A stretch of DNA of 64,000 nucleotides. It comes from Streptomyces roseirectus (lineage in GTDB: Bacteria > Actinomycetota > Actinomycetes > Streptomycetales > Streptomycetaceae). The stretch's first letter is position 1. Every line of letters begins with the position of its first letter. The stretch covers positions 7,090,001 through 7,154,000 of the forward strand of contig NZ_CP060828.1 in assembly GCF_014489635.1 (NCBI RefSeq). Reading direction: 5' to 3'. Shown here one piece after another: positions 37,727 to 45,520 of the stretch. The translations under genes were made by a program, and so were the position numbers. The notes beneath the pieces were generated by a model, which was not told the origin of the DNA, did no database searches, and saw only the letters and a program-made list of their open reading frames with translations.

Positions 37727-38503
37727 ATGACCACCCGCACGCCGCTGATGGCGGGCAACTGGAAGATGAACCTCAACCACCTCGAGGCCATCGCCCACGT
37801 CCAGAAGCTCGCCTTCGCCCTGGCCGACAAGGACTACGAGGCCGTCGAGGTCGCCGTCCTCGCGCCCTTCACCGACCTGCGCTCCGTGCAGACCCTGGTC
37901 GACGGCGACAAGCTGAAGATCAAGTACGGTTCCCAGGACATCTCCGCGCACGACTCCGGCGCCTACACCGGCGAGATCTCCGGCCCGATGCTCGCCAAGC
38001 TCAAGTGCGCCTACGTCGCCGTCGGCCACTCCGAGCGCCGCCAGTACCACGCCGAGACCGACGACATCGTCAACGCCAAGGTCAAGGCCGCGTTCAAGCA
38101 CGGGATCACCCCGATCCTGTGCGTCGGCGAGGAGCTTGAGGTCCGCGAGGCCGGCAACCACGTCGCCCACACCCTCGCCCAGGTCGAGGGCGGCCTCAAG
38201 GACGTCGCCGCCGAGCAGGCCGAGACCATCGTCATCGCCTACGAGCCCGTCTGGGCCATCGGCACCGGCAAGGTCTGCGGCGCCGGCGACGCGCAGGAGG
38301 TCTGCGGCGCGATCCGGGGCAAGCTCTCCGAGCTGTACGGCCAGGAACTCGCCGACAAGGTCCGCATCCAGTACGGCGGCTCCGTCAAGGCGGGCAACGT
38401 CGCCGAGATCATGGCGCAGGCCGACATCGACGGCGCGCTGGTCGGCGGCGCCTCGCTCGACGCCGACGAGTTCGTCAAGATCGTGCGCTTCCGCGACCAG
38501 TGA
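37727..38503 (+). CDS. tpiA: Triose-phosphate isomerase
   Basis: A 258-residue TIM-barrel isomerase interconverting dihydroxyacetone phosphate and glyceraldehyde 3-phosphate. The N-terminal [11 protein letters not shown] has the catalytic Lys, [11 protein letters not shown] has the catalytic His, and [13 protein letters not shown] has the catalytic Glu and the flexible loop. [11 protein letters not shown] and [14 protein letters not shown] bind the phosphate. ATG at 37727 lies 6 nt after the pgk stop. Confidence 0.98.
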   Translation: MTTRTPLMAGNWKMNLNHLEAIAHVQKLAFALADKDYEAVEVAVLAPFTDLRSVQTLVDGDKLKIKYGSQDISAHDSGAYTGEISGPMLAKLKCAYVAVGHSERRQYHAETDDIVNAKVKAAFKHGITPILCVGEELEVREAGNHVAHTLAQVEGGLKDVAAEQAETIVIAYEPVWAIGTGKVCGAGDAQEVCGAIRGKLSELYGQELADKVRIQYGGSVKAGNVAEIMAQADIDGALVGGASLDADEFVKIVRFRDQ

Positions 38504-38536
38504 GTATGCGGTAGCCGGGATCCGTCGTACCCTTGC

Positions 38537-38568
38537 GGGGACTTTAGGGGGTATCCACTAGAGTCCCC
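38537..38568 (+). other. Short inverted repeat between tpiA and secG
   Basis: GGGGACT (38537-38543) and AGTCCCC (38562-38568), 7-8 bp around an 18-nt loop. It may be a weak terminator. Confidence 0.35.
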
Positions 38569-38603
38569 GTCGTCCATCTGAATCCGAGGAAGTTGGTCCA
38601 GCC

Positions 38604-38840
38604 GTGGTTTTGGGGTTCTCGATCGCCCTGATCGTCTTCAGCCTGCTGCTGATGCTGCTCGTGCTGATGCACAAGGGGAAGGGCGGCGGCCTCTCCGACA
38701 TGTTCGGCGGCGGTATGCAGTCCTCCGTCGGCGGCTCCTCGGTCGCCGAGCGCAACCTCGACCGCATCACCGTCGTGGTCGGTCTGCTCTGGTTCGCCTG
38801 CATCATCGTCCTCGGGCTCCTCATGAAGACGAACAACTGA
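38604..38840 (+). CDS. secG: Preprotein translocase subunit SecG
   Basis: A 78-residue protein with two membrane helices (LGFSIALIVFSLLLMLLVLM near residues 3-22, and TVVVGLLWFACIIVLGLLM near 56-74), separated by the conserved cytoplasmic loop HKGKGGGLSDMFGGG. This is the auxiliary subunit of the SecYEG channel. The GTG start at 38604 has GAGGAAG upstream. Its position directly after tpiA is conserved in many Gram-positive bacteria. Confidence 0.95.
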   Translation: MVLGFSIALIVFSLLLMLLVLMHKGKGGGLSDMFGGGMQSSVGGSSVAERNLDRITVVVGLLWFACIIVLGLLMKTNN

Positions 38841-38871
38841 GCGTCGTCCCGCAGCACATCCGGTACGCAAG

Positions 38872-38916
38872 GCCCCATGTTCGGTACGCGCCCTCGGGCG
38901 CGGCCTATCATGGGGC
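38872..38916 (+). terminator. secG terminator, branched hairpin
   Basis: GCCCCATG (38872-38879) pairs with CATGGGGC (38909-38916). Inside, CGCGCCC and GGGCGCG (38887-38902) form a second stem. It lies 32 nt after the secG stop. Confidence 0.65.
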
Positions 38917-39000
38917 TTGCGTCTGTGTGCGGTAACTCCAATCACAGGACGCGCGTTGGGCCTTAGGCTGGTTGGTCTTACGTAGACTGTGGCGCTCGCA

Positions 39001-39027
39001 GCGGAGCGAAACGCCGACTCGCTCCGC
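39001..39027 (+). other. Hairpin in the rbpA 5' leader
   Basis: GCGGAGCG (39001-39008) and CGCTCCGC (39020-39027), a perfect 8-bp stem with an 11-nt loop, 28 nt before the rbpA GTG and 15 nt before its ribosome site GGGAG. Confidence 0.4.
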
Positions 39028-39054
39028 GGCACCATCACGCAGGGAGTTACGACC

Positions 39055-39390
39055 GTGGCAAGTGGCAACGCGATCCGAGGAAGCCGGGTCGGGGCGGGGC
39101 CGATGGGCGAGGCCGAGCGGGGCGAGTCCGCGCCCCGACTGCGCATCTCCTTCTGGTGCTCCAACGGGCATGAGACGCAGCCGAGTTTCGCGAGCGATGC
39201 GCAGGTGCCGGAGACGTGGGACTGTCCTCGGTGCGGGTTCCCTGCGGGGCAGGACCGGGACAATCCGCCGGCTCCGCCGCGGACCGAGCCGTACAAGACG
39301 CATCTCGCGTATGTGCGGGAGCGGCGTAGTGATGCGGATGGTGAGGCGATTCTGGCTGAGGCGTTGGCCAAGTTGCGGGGAGAGATTTAG
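39055..39390 (+). CDS. rbpA: RNA polymerase-binding protein RbpA
   Basis: A 111-residue actinobacterial transcription factor that binds RNA polymerase and group 1/2 sigma factors and aids open complex formation. It contributes to basal rifampicin tolerance. The zinc ligands known from S. coelicolor are all present: Cys and His in SFWCSNGHETQPSF, and two Cys in WDCPRCGFPAG. The basic linker and sigma-interaction domain follow, ending DGEAILAEALAKLRGEI. The GTG at 39055 with GGGAG upstream gives the standard start ASGNAIRGSRVG. A GGTAA-N19-GTT at 38931-38957 might be the SigR-type promoter known for rbpA, but the match is poor. Confidence 0.96.
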   Translation: MASGNAIRGSRVGAGPMGEAERGESAPRLRISFWCSNGHETQPSFASDAQVPETWDCPRCGFPAGQDRDNPPAPPRTEPYKTHLAYVRERRSDADGEAILAEALAKLRGEI

Positions 39391-39439
39391 GTCCACTGTG
39401 GGTGCCGCGGTCTGTGGGTTTTAGGCTGCGGCGCCGTCG

Positions 39440-39475
39440 TGGTTGTTCGCGCAGTTCCCCGCGCCCCTAAAAAAC
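39440..39475. repeat. Streptomyces common intergenic element (GCAGTTCCCCGCGCCCCT)
   Basis: Between rbpA and the MFS gene lies TTGTTCGCGCAGTTCCCC followed by GCGCCCCTAAAAAA. I recall this sequence as one of the most frequent intergenic words of Streptomyces genomes. Its role is unknown, perhaps linked to transcript ends. Recognition is from memory, not from a search. Confidence 0.5.
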
Positions 39476-39491
39476 AGCAGGTCACCCTGCG

Positions 39492-39514
39492 TTGTCAGTG
39501 GGCGTCTTTAGTGT
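39492..39514 (+). promoter_or_regulatory. RecA-NDp type DNA-damage promoter of an MFS exporter gene
   Basis: TTGTCAGTG-N8-TAGTGT, a full match to TTGTCRGTG-N8-TANNNT. The ATG at 39521 follows the hexamer by 6 nt with no ribosome site, the same leaderless geometry as at ogt, uvrB and uvrC. Confidence 0.8.
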
Positions 39515-39520
39515 GGGGGC

Positions 39521-40738
39521 ATGACTGGGTTCTGGGTGTTGTGGGGTGCGGCTGTGGTGTCGCGGTTTGGGGATGCTTTGCGGGGGGCCGCGCTGCCGTT
39601 GTTGGCTGTGCGGTTGACGGATGATCCGGTGGTTGTTGCTTCGGTTACCGCTTGTGGGTATGTGCCCTGGTTGTTGTTCGGGCTGGTGGGTGGGGCCTTG
39701 GCGGATCGGGTGGATCAGCGGCGGGCCATGTGGGTGGTGGATGTGGTGCGGGGAGTTCTCGTTGCCGGGTTCGCTGTTGCTGTGGCGGGTGGGTATGCCT
39801 CTGTCGGGTTGTTGCTCGGGCTTGCTTTTGCGCTGACTACTCTTCAGACGCTCTTCGACAATGCGGCTACCGCGTTGTTGCCGGCGGTGGTGGGGCGGGG
39901 GCAACTCGGGGGTGCCAACGCTCGGTTGATGACGGGTCAGCAGGTTGTGGGTGGGCTGGTGGGGGTACCTGTGGCGGCGGTGTTGGTCGGGGTGGGGGTG
40001 GCGGTGCCGTTCGCGGTGGATGCGGTGAGTTATTTCGTGGCTGCCGGGCTTATCGCCTCGCTGCGGGTGCGGGTTCCTGCGCGGGGGGTGCGGGCTGGCG
40101 GGAGTACGTTGCGGGGGGAGATTCGGGACGGGTTGCGGGTGTTGTGGCGGGAGCCGGTGTTGCGGGCTGCTTCGGTGGCGAATTTGTTGTGCAACGTTGG
40201 GATGAGTGCGTTGATCGCGACGCTGGTGCTGCATGTGACGCGGTGGCTGGATGCGGGGGATGGTGGGTACAGCGCTGTGTTGACCGCGTTTGCCGTTGGT
40301 GCGATCGGTGGGGGGTTTGTTGCGCAGCGCGTTGGGAGATGGCTCGGGCGGGCGCGGGCGTTGATGGTGTGTGGGGCGGTGCAGGTGGTGGCGCTGGGGT
40401 GCATGGGGTCCGTGCGGCATCTCACGGTGTCGGTCGTGGCCATGCTGGTGTTCGGGGTGATGAACATGGTGTGGAACGTCAACGAGGTGACGCTCACTCA
40501 GGAACGTAGCCCCGAGGGGATGTTGGGGCGGATCTCGGCTGCCGGGCGGACGGCCGCGTACGTCGGGACGCCGTTCGGGGCGCTGCTCGGCGGGGTGGTC
40601 GCGAGCGCGTTCGGGCTCAATGTGCCGGTGTTGTCGGCGGCTGCTCTCATCGGCCTTGCCGTCGTCTCGCTGATCCCGGCCGGGCGGGTGGACGTGAGGG
40701 CCGGTGCGGTGGAGGAGGGGGTGGTGGTGCCGGGGTGA
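39521..40738 (+). CDS. MFS exporter (EntS/MFS_3-like), DNA-damage promoter
   Basis: A 405-residue, 12-helix exporter of the MFS_3 type, related to EntS and macrolide efflux proteins. It starts FWVLWGAAVVSRFGDALRGAALPLLAV, with GGALADRVDQRRAMWVVDVVRG in loop 2-3, LTTLQTLFDNAATALLPAVV, and NVNEVTLTQERSPEGMLGRI in the second half. Codon use differs from neighbours: many TTG leucines and T-ending codons in the first 300 codons, suggesting later arrival or relaxed selection. The gene starts behind a damage-type promoter as a likely leaderless message. Cargo unknown. Export of a DNA-damaging compound would fit. Confidence 0.88.
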   Translation: MTGFWVLWGAAVVSRFGDALRGAALPLLAVRLTDDPVVVASVTACGYVPWLLFGLVGGALADRVDQRRAMWVVDVVRGVLVAGFAVAVAGGYASVGLLLGLAFALTTLQTLFDNAATALLPAVVGRGQLGGANARLMTGQQVVGGLVGVPVAAVLVGVGVAVPFAVDAVSYFVAAGLIASLRVRVPARGVRAGGSTLRGEIRDGLRVLWREPVLRAASVANLLCNVGMSALIATLVLHVTRWLDAGDGGYSAVLTAFAVGAIGGGFVAQRVGRWLGRARALMVCGAVQVVALGCMGSVRHLTVSVVAMLVFGVMNMVWNVNEVTLTQERSPEGMLGRISAAGRTAAYVGTPFGALLGGVVASAFGLNVPVLSAAALIGLAVVSLIPAGRVDVRAGAVEEGVVVPG

Positions 40739-40745
40739 GAGAAGT

Positions 40746-40776
40746 CGGGCCCCGGCTCCTGGGGAGACGGGGCCCG
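40746..40776. terminator. Terminator between the MFS gene and pgl
   Basis: Stem CGGGCCCCG (40746-40754) / CGGGGCCCG (40768-40776), 9 bp, with a further short CTCC/GGAG pairing inside. It serves the two convergent genes. Confidence 0.65.
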
Positions 40777-40780
40777 GAGG

Positions 40781-41560
40781 TCATGCCGTGGCCGGAGGAT
40801 ACAGAGCCCTCGGCAACTGGGACGCGGCCGGCTGGTCCAGGAGCCACAGGGTGCGGGCCGTGCCCCGGGCGCCCGCGGCGGGCGCCTGGATCTCACCGGC
40901 GCCGGAGAGGGCGATGGCCGCCGCCTGGGCCTTGTCCTCACCGGCCGCGAGGAGCCAGACCTCCTTGGCCGCGCGGATCGCGGGGAGGGTGAGGGTGACC
41001 CGGGTGGGCGGGGGCTTGGGGGCTCCCCGCACGCCGACCACCGTGCGGACCTCCTCGCGGACGGCGGGGAGTTCGGGGAACAGCGAGGCGACGTGGGTGT
41101 CCGGACCCACGCCCAGCATCAGGATGTCGAACGCCGGGACCACGCCGTGCAGTTCGGCCGACCTCGCCAGCTCCTCGGCGTACGCCTCCGCCGCCGCCTC
41201 GACGTCCGAGCCGTACTCGCCGTCCGACGCGGGCATGGCGTGCACGCGCTTCGGGTCCAGCGGGACGGAGTCGAGGAGGGCTTCGCGGGCCTGGGTGACG
41301 TTGCGGTCCGGGTCGCCCTCGGGGAGGAAGCGTTCGTCGCCCCACCACAGGTCGAGGCGGGACCAGTCGACGGCGTCCCGGGCGGGGGCCGCGGCGAGGG
41401 CGGCCAGCAGGCCGTTGCCGTTGCGGCCACCGGTCAGGACGATCGACGCGGTGCCCCGTGAGGACTGCGCGTCGACGATCTTCGTGATGAGGCGGGCGGC
41501 GGCTGCCTGCGCCATCAGGTCCTTGTCGCGGTGGACCACCAGCTGAGGTGCGTTGCTCAT
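40781..41560 (-). CDS. pgl: 6-phosphogluconolactonase
   Basis: A 259-residue lactonase of the NagB/Pgl fold, hydrolysing 6-phosphogluconolactone in the oxidative pentose phosphate pathway. Signatures are SIVLTGGRNGNGLLAAL, LWWGDERFLPEGDPDRNVTQAREALLD, FDILMLGVGPDTHVASLFP and the C-terminal VWLLAAGEDKAQAAAIAL. In the second motif the usual D(E)RFV.P order is kept. ATG at 41560 overlaps the opcA stop by 4 nt, with GAGGAAGG 9 nt upstream. It is the last gene of tkt-tal-zwf-opcA-pgl. Confidence 0.95.
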   Translation of the reverse strand: MSNAPQLVVHRDKDLMAQAAAARLITKIVDAQSSRGTASIVLTGGRNGNGLLAALAAAPARDAVDWSRLDLWWGDERFLPEGDPDRNVTQAREALLDSVPLDPKRVHAMPASDGEYGSDVEAAAEAYAEELARSAELHGVVPAFDILMLGVGPDTHVASLFPELPAVREEVRTVVGVRGAPKPPPTRVTLTLPAIRAAKEVWLLAAGEDKAQAAAIALSGAGEIQAPAAGARGTARTLWLLDQPAASQLPRALYPPATA

Positions 41561-42840
41561 GGGGTGATGGCCTTCCTCACCGGCCCCGGCGCTTCGGCCG
41601 GTAGTACGGGAGCTTGCGCAGCCGCCGGGGGAGCGGGGGGAGTGACGCCACGGTCGGGTCCCCCGGTTCCGCCGTCGCCTCCGGCTCCAGCTCCGACTCC
41701 CTCGGGCTTCGCGGCCCCGGCACCCGTTCCGGTGCCGTCACTTTTTCGCGCTCCCTCGACGGAAGCGTCACTCTTCACGATCGCCACAGGCTCGGCGACA
41801 GCCGAACCCGTGCCCGAACCCGCAGCAGAACCCGCGGCCGTACCCGAGCCCGCAGCCGTGCCCGAACCCGAGCCCGCCCCCCGCGTCACCGGCGCCGGAA
41901 ACGCCGTAGTCACCGACGAGTTCAGCCGCTCCACCCCGAACCGCAGCGCGGACGCGTACGTGTCGTCGGGGTCGAGCCGGCGCAGCTCCTCGGCGATGAG
42001 GTCGACGGTGTCGCGGCGCTTCAGGGCGACCGCGCGGTCGGGCTGCCCCTGTATGGAGAGGGTGGCCACGGAGCCGTCGGCGCGGTCGAGGGCGATGGGC
42101 CCGATGGACGTCGACATGCGGACGGCCGTGAGGCCGGGCCCCGCCGAGAGGGTGCGCCGGACGGGAACGTCGAGCCGGTCCGCCAGCCACATCGCCAGCA
42201 GTTCGCAGCTCGGGTTGAACTCCTCGCCCTCGACCTCGACGGCGGCCACCTCGCAGGTGACCTGGTCGAGCGCGGCGGCCAGCATCGAACGCCAGGGCGT
42301 GATCCGGGTCCAGGAGAGGTCCGTGTCGCCGGGCGCGTACGACTTCGCGCGGGCGGTCAGCTCGCGCACGGGCTGCTCGGCGGCGTAGGAGTCGGTGACC
42401 CTGCGCTGCGCGAGCGCGCCGAGCGGGTCGTTCGCGGGGTCGACCGGCGCGTTCACCGGCCACCAGACGACGACCGGCGCGTCGGGCAGGAGCAGCGGGA
42501 GGACGACGGACTGGGCGTGGTCGGAGACCTCGCCGTGCAGCCGCAGGACGACCGTCTCCCCGGTCCCGGCGTCCGCGCCGAGCAGGATCTCGGCGTCGAT
42601 GCGGGACTGCATGCGGTCGCGCGGGGAGCGCGAGACGCGGCGGATGACGACGAGCGTGCGCGAGGGGTGCTCGCGCGAGGCGTCACCGGCGGCCTTGAGG
42701 GCGTCGTACGCGTTCTCCTCGTCGGTGACGATGACGAGGGTGAGGACCATGCCGACGGCCGGGGTGCCGATCTCGCGGCGGCCCTGGACGAGCGCCTTGT
42801 TGATCCGCCCGGCGGTGGTGTCCGTGAGGTCGGTCTTCAT
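41557..42840 (-). CDS. opcA: Glucose-6-phosphate dehydrogenase assembly protein OpcA
   Basis: A 427-residue OpcA, needed for full activity of the Zwf enzyme in cyanobacteria and actinomycetes. The family core covers about residues 1-315: MKTDLTDTTAGRINKALVQ, VVIRRVSRSPRDRMQSRIDAEI, DAPVVVWWPVNAPVDPANDPLGAL and DLSWTRITPWRSMLAAALDQ. The remaining roughly 110 residues are a low-complexity tail rich in Gly, Ala, Ser, Thr and Pro with GSGTAAGS repeats, encoded by imperfect DNA repeats. The tail is longer than in most family members, as far as I recall. It overlaps zwf and pgl by 4 nt on each side. Confidence 0.94.
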   Translation of the reverse strand: MKTDLTDTTAGRINKALVQGRREIGTPAVGMVLTLVIVTDEENAYDALKAAGDASREHPSRTLVVIRRVSRSPRDRMQSRIDAEILLGADAGTGETVVLRLHGEVSDHAQSVVLPLLLPDAPVVVWWPVNAPVDPANDPLGALAQRRVTDSYAAEQPVRELTARAKSYAPGDTDLSWTRITPWRSMLAAALDQVTCEVAAVEVEGEEFNPSCELLAMWLADRLDVPVRRTLSAGPGLTAVRMSTSIGPIALDRADGSVATLSIQGQPDRAVALKRRDTVDLIAEELRRLDPDDTYASALRFGVERLNSSVTTAFPAPVTRGAGSGSGTAAGSGTAAGSAAGSGTGSAVAEPVAIVKSDASVEGARKSDGTGTGAGAAKPEGVGAGAGGDGGTGGPDRGVTPPAPPAAAQAPVLPAEAPGPVRKAITP

Positions 42841-44360
42841 GGCCGGCGCCAGCTCCTTCCCTCACGGGCGAGCATCTCGTCCGCCTCGGCCGGGCCCCAG
42901 GTGCCCGCCGGGTACTGGGCCGGCTTGCCGTGGGTGTCCCAGTACTCCTCGATCGGGTCGAGGATGCGCCAGGACAGCTCGACCTCCTCGGTGCGCGGGA
43001 AGAGGTTCGAGTCGCCGAGCAGGACGTCGAGGATCAGCCGCTCGTACGCCTCCGGGGACGACTCCGTGAACGACTCGCCGTACGCGAAGTCCATCGAGAC
43101 GTCCCGGATCTCCATCGACGTGCCCGGCACCTTGGAGCCGAAGCGGACGGTGACGCCCTCGTCGGGCTGGACGCGGATGACGATCGCGTTGGAGCCCAGC
43201 TCCTCGGTGGCCGTCGTGTCGAAGGGGGAGTGCGGGGCGCGCTGGAAGACGACCGCGATCTCGGTGACGCGGCGGCCGAGCCGCTTGCCGGTGCGCAGGT
43301 AGAAGGGGACGCCCGCCCAGCGGCGGTTGTCGATCTCGACCTTGATCGCGGCGTACGTGTCGGTCTTCGACGCCTTGTCGATGCCGTCCTCGTCGAGGTA
43401 GCCGATGACCTTCTCGCCGCCCTGCCAGCCGGCCGCGTACTGGGCGCGCACGGTGTCGCGGCCCAGGTCCTTGGGCAGCTTGACCGCGCCGAGCACCTTG
43501 GTCTTCTCGGCGGCGAGCGCGTCCGCGTCGAAGGAGGCGGGCTCCTCCATCGCGGTCAGCGCGAGCAGTTGGAGCAGGTGGTTCTGGATGACGTCACGGG
43601 CGGCGCCGATGCCGTCGTAGTAGCCCGCCCGGCCGCCGATGCCGATGTCCTCGGCCATCGTGATCTGGACGTGGTCCACGAAGGACCGGTTCCAGATCGG
43701 CTCGAACATCGTGTTGGCGAACCGCAGCGCCAGGATGTTCTGGACGGTCTCCTTGCCGAGGTAGTGGTCGATGCGGAAGACCTGGTCGGGGGCGAAGACC
43801 TCCTCGACCGTCGCGTTGAGCTCCTCGGCCGACTTCAGGTCGTGGCCGAACGGCTTCTCGATCACCGCGCGCCGCCAGGAGCCGCGCGACTGGTCGGCCA
43901 GGCCGTGCTTCTTCAGCTGCTGGATGACGACCGGGAAGGCGCCCGGCGGCACGGACAGGTAGAAGGCGAAGTTGCCGCCCGTGCCCTGCGCCTGGTCCAG
44001 CTCCTCGATGGTGTCGCGCAGCCGCTCGAACGCGTCGTCGTCGTCGAAGGTGCCCTGGACGAAGCGCATCCCCTGGAGGAGCTGCTGCCAGACCTCCTCA
44101 CGGAACGGGGTACGGGCGTGCGCCTTGACCGCGTCGTGGACCTCGGCCGCGAAGTCCTCGTGCTCCCACTCGCGGCGGGCGAAGCCGACCAGGGAGAAAC
44201 CGGGCGGAAGCAGACCGCGGTTGGCGAGGTCGTACACGGCGGGCATCAGCTTTTTACGTGACAAATCGCCCGTGACACCGAAGATGACAAGGCCCGACGG
44301 CCCCGCGATACGCGGGAGCCGTCGGTCTGCCGGGTCACGCAGCGGATTGCTGCTCGACAA
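42837..44360 (-). CDS. zwf: Glucose-6-phosphate 1-dehydrogenase
   Basis: A 507-residue dehydrogenase giving 6-phosphogluconolactone and NADPH. The coenzyme site is LVIFGVTGDLSRKKLMPA, the substrate and catalytic signature is FRIDHYLGKETVQN with the His, and RRAVIEKPFGHDLKSAEELN precedes it. The C-terminus ends with EVELSWRILDPIEEYWD. The start is a TTG at 44360, giving SSSNPLRDPADRRLPRIAGP. GGAGGG lies about 10 nt upstream, inside the end of tal, 6 nt away. Middle gene of the pentose phosphate operon. Confidence 0.97.
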   Translation of the reverse strand: MSSSNPLRDPADRRLPRIAGPSGLVIFGVTGDLSRKKLMPAVYDLANRGLLPPGFSLVGFARREWEHEDFAAEVHDAVKAHARTPFREEVWQQLLQGMRFVQGTFDDDDAFERLRDTIEELDQAQGTGGNFAFYLSVPPGAFPVVIQQLKKHGLADQSRGSWRRAVIEKPFGHDLKSAEELNATVEEVFAPDQVFRIDHYLGKETVQNILALRFANTMFEPIWNRSFVDHVQITMAEDIGIGGRAGYYDGIGAARDVIQNHLLQLLALTAMEEPASFDADALAAEKTKVLGAVKLPKDLGRDTVRAQYAAGWQGGEKVIGYLDEDGIDKASKTDTYAAIKVEIDNRRWAGVPFYLRTGKRLGRRVTEIAVVFQRAPHSPFDTTATEELGSNAIVIRVQPDEGVTVRFGSKVPGTSMEIRDVSMDFAYGESFTESSPEAYERLILDVLLGDSNLFPRTEEVELSWRILDPIEEYWDTHGKPAQYPAGTWGPAEADEMLAREGRSWRRP

Positions 44361-44366
44361 GTGAAA

Positions 44367-45485
44367 TCAGCCCTCCGAAGGAGCGAGGCGCTTCAGCTCC
44401 GCCTCGGTCGACTTGAGCAGGTCGTTCCAGGACTCCTCGAACTTCTGGACGCCCTCGTCCTCAAGGAGCTGGACCACGTCGTCGTACGAGATGCCCAGCT
44501 TCTCCACCGCGTCCAGCTCGGCGCGCGACTGCTCGTACGTGCCCGCGATCGTGTTGCCGGTGATCTGCCCGTGGTCCTCGGTGGCCAGCAGGGTGGCCTC
44601 CGGCATGGTGTTGACGGTGTTCGGCGCGACCAGGTCGTCCACGTACAGGGTGTCCTTGTACGCCGGGTCCTTCACACCCGTCGACGCCCACAGCGGACGC
44701 TGCTTGTTGGCGCCCGCCTTCTCCAGGGCCGCCCAGCGCTCGGAGGAGAAGACCTCCTCGTACGCCTGGTAGGCGAGGCGGGCGTTGGCGAGCGCGGCCT
44801 TGCCCTTGAGGGCCAGGGCCTCGTCGGTGCCCAGCGCGGTCAGGCGCTTGTCGATCTCGGTGTCCACGCGGGACACGAAGAAGGAGGCGACGGAGTGGAT
44901 GCCGCCGAGGTCGATGCCCTTGGCCTTGGCCTTCTCCAGGCCGGCCAGGTAGGCGTCCATGACCTCGCGGTAGCGCTCAAGCGAGAAGATCAGCGTGACG
45001 TTGACGCTGATGCCGTGGCCGATCACCTCGGTGATCGCCGGGAGGCCCGCCTTCGTCGCCGGGATCTTGATCAGCGTGTTCGGCCGGTCCACCAGCCACG
45101 CGAGCTGCTTGGCCTCGGCGACCGTCGCCGTCGTCTCGTGCGCGAGGCGCGGGTCGACCTCGATCGAGACCCGGCCGTCCTGGCCGCCGGTCGCGTCGAA
45201 GACGGGGCGCAGGATGTCGGCGGCGTCACGGACGTCCGCCGTCGTGATCATCCGGATCGCTTCCTCGACGGTGACCTTGCGGGCGGCGAGGTCGGTGACC
45301 TGCTGCTCGTAGCCGTCGCCGGACGAGATCGCCTTCTGGAAGATCGACGGGTTGGTGGTGACGCCCACGACGTGCTGCTGGTCGATCAGCTCGGCGAGGT
45401 TGCCGGACGTGATCCGCTTGCGCGACAGGTCGTCCAGCCAGATCGCGACGCCCTCCTCGGAGAGGCGCTTCAGTGCGTCTGTCAT
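44367..45485 (-). CDS. tal: Transaldolase
   Basis: A 372-residue TIM-barrel aldolase of the long actinobacterial TalB-type, moving dihydroxyacetone units between sugar phosphates. Motifs are [15 protein letters not shown] with the conserved Thr-Asn-Pro, [15 protein letters not shown], and [16 protein letters not shown] with the Schiff-base Lys. [35 protein letters not shown] follows. ATG at 45485 has AGGAG about 9 nt upstream. It lies 35 nt after tkt. Confidence 0.97.
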   Translation of the reverse strand: MTDALKRLSEEGVAIWLDDLSRKRITSGNLAELIDQQHVVGVTTNPSIFQKAISSGDGYEQQVTDLAARKVTVEEAIRMITTADVRDAADILRPVFDATGGQDGRVSIEVDPRLAHETTATVAEAKQLAWLVDRPNTLIKIPATKAGLPAITEVIGHGISVNVTLIFSLERYREVMDAYLAGLEKAKAKGIDLGGIHSVASFFVSRVDTEIDKRLTALGTDEALALKGKAALANARLAYQAYEEVFSSERWAALEKAGANKQRPLWASTGVKDPAYKDTLYVDDLVAPNTVNTMPEATLLATEDHGQITGNTIAGTYEQSRAELDAVEKLGISYDDVVQLLEDEGVQKFEESWNDLLKSTEAELKRLAPSEG

Positions 45486-45520
45486 GGAATTACATCTCCT
45501 ACGTGTGTCGTATAAGGGCG

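Noticed and set aside
38931..38957. GGTAA-N19-GTT as a SigR promoter of rbpA
   Set aside because: SigR control of rbpA is known, but the -35 element deviates from GGAAT and the spacer is at the upper limit. Mentioned under rbpA only.
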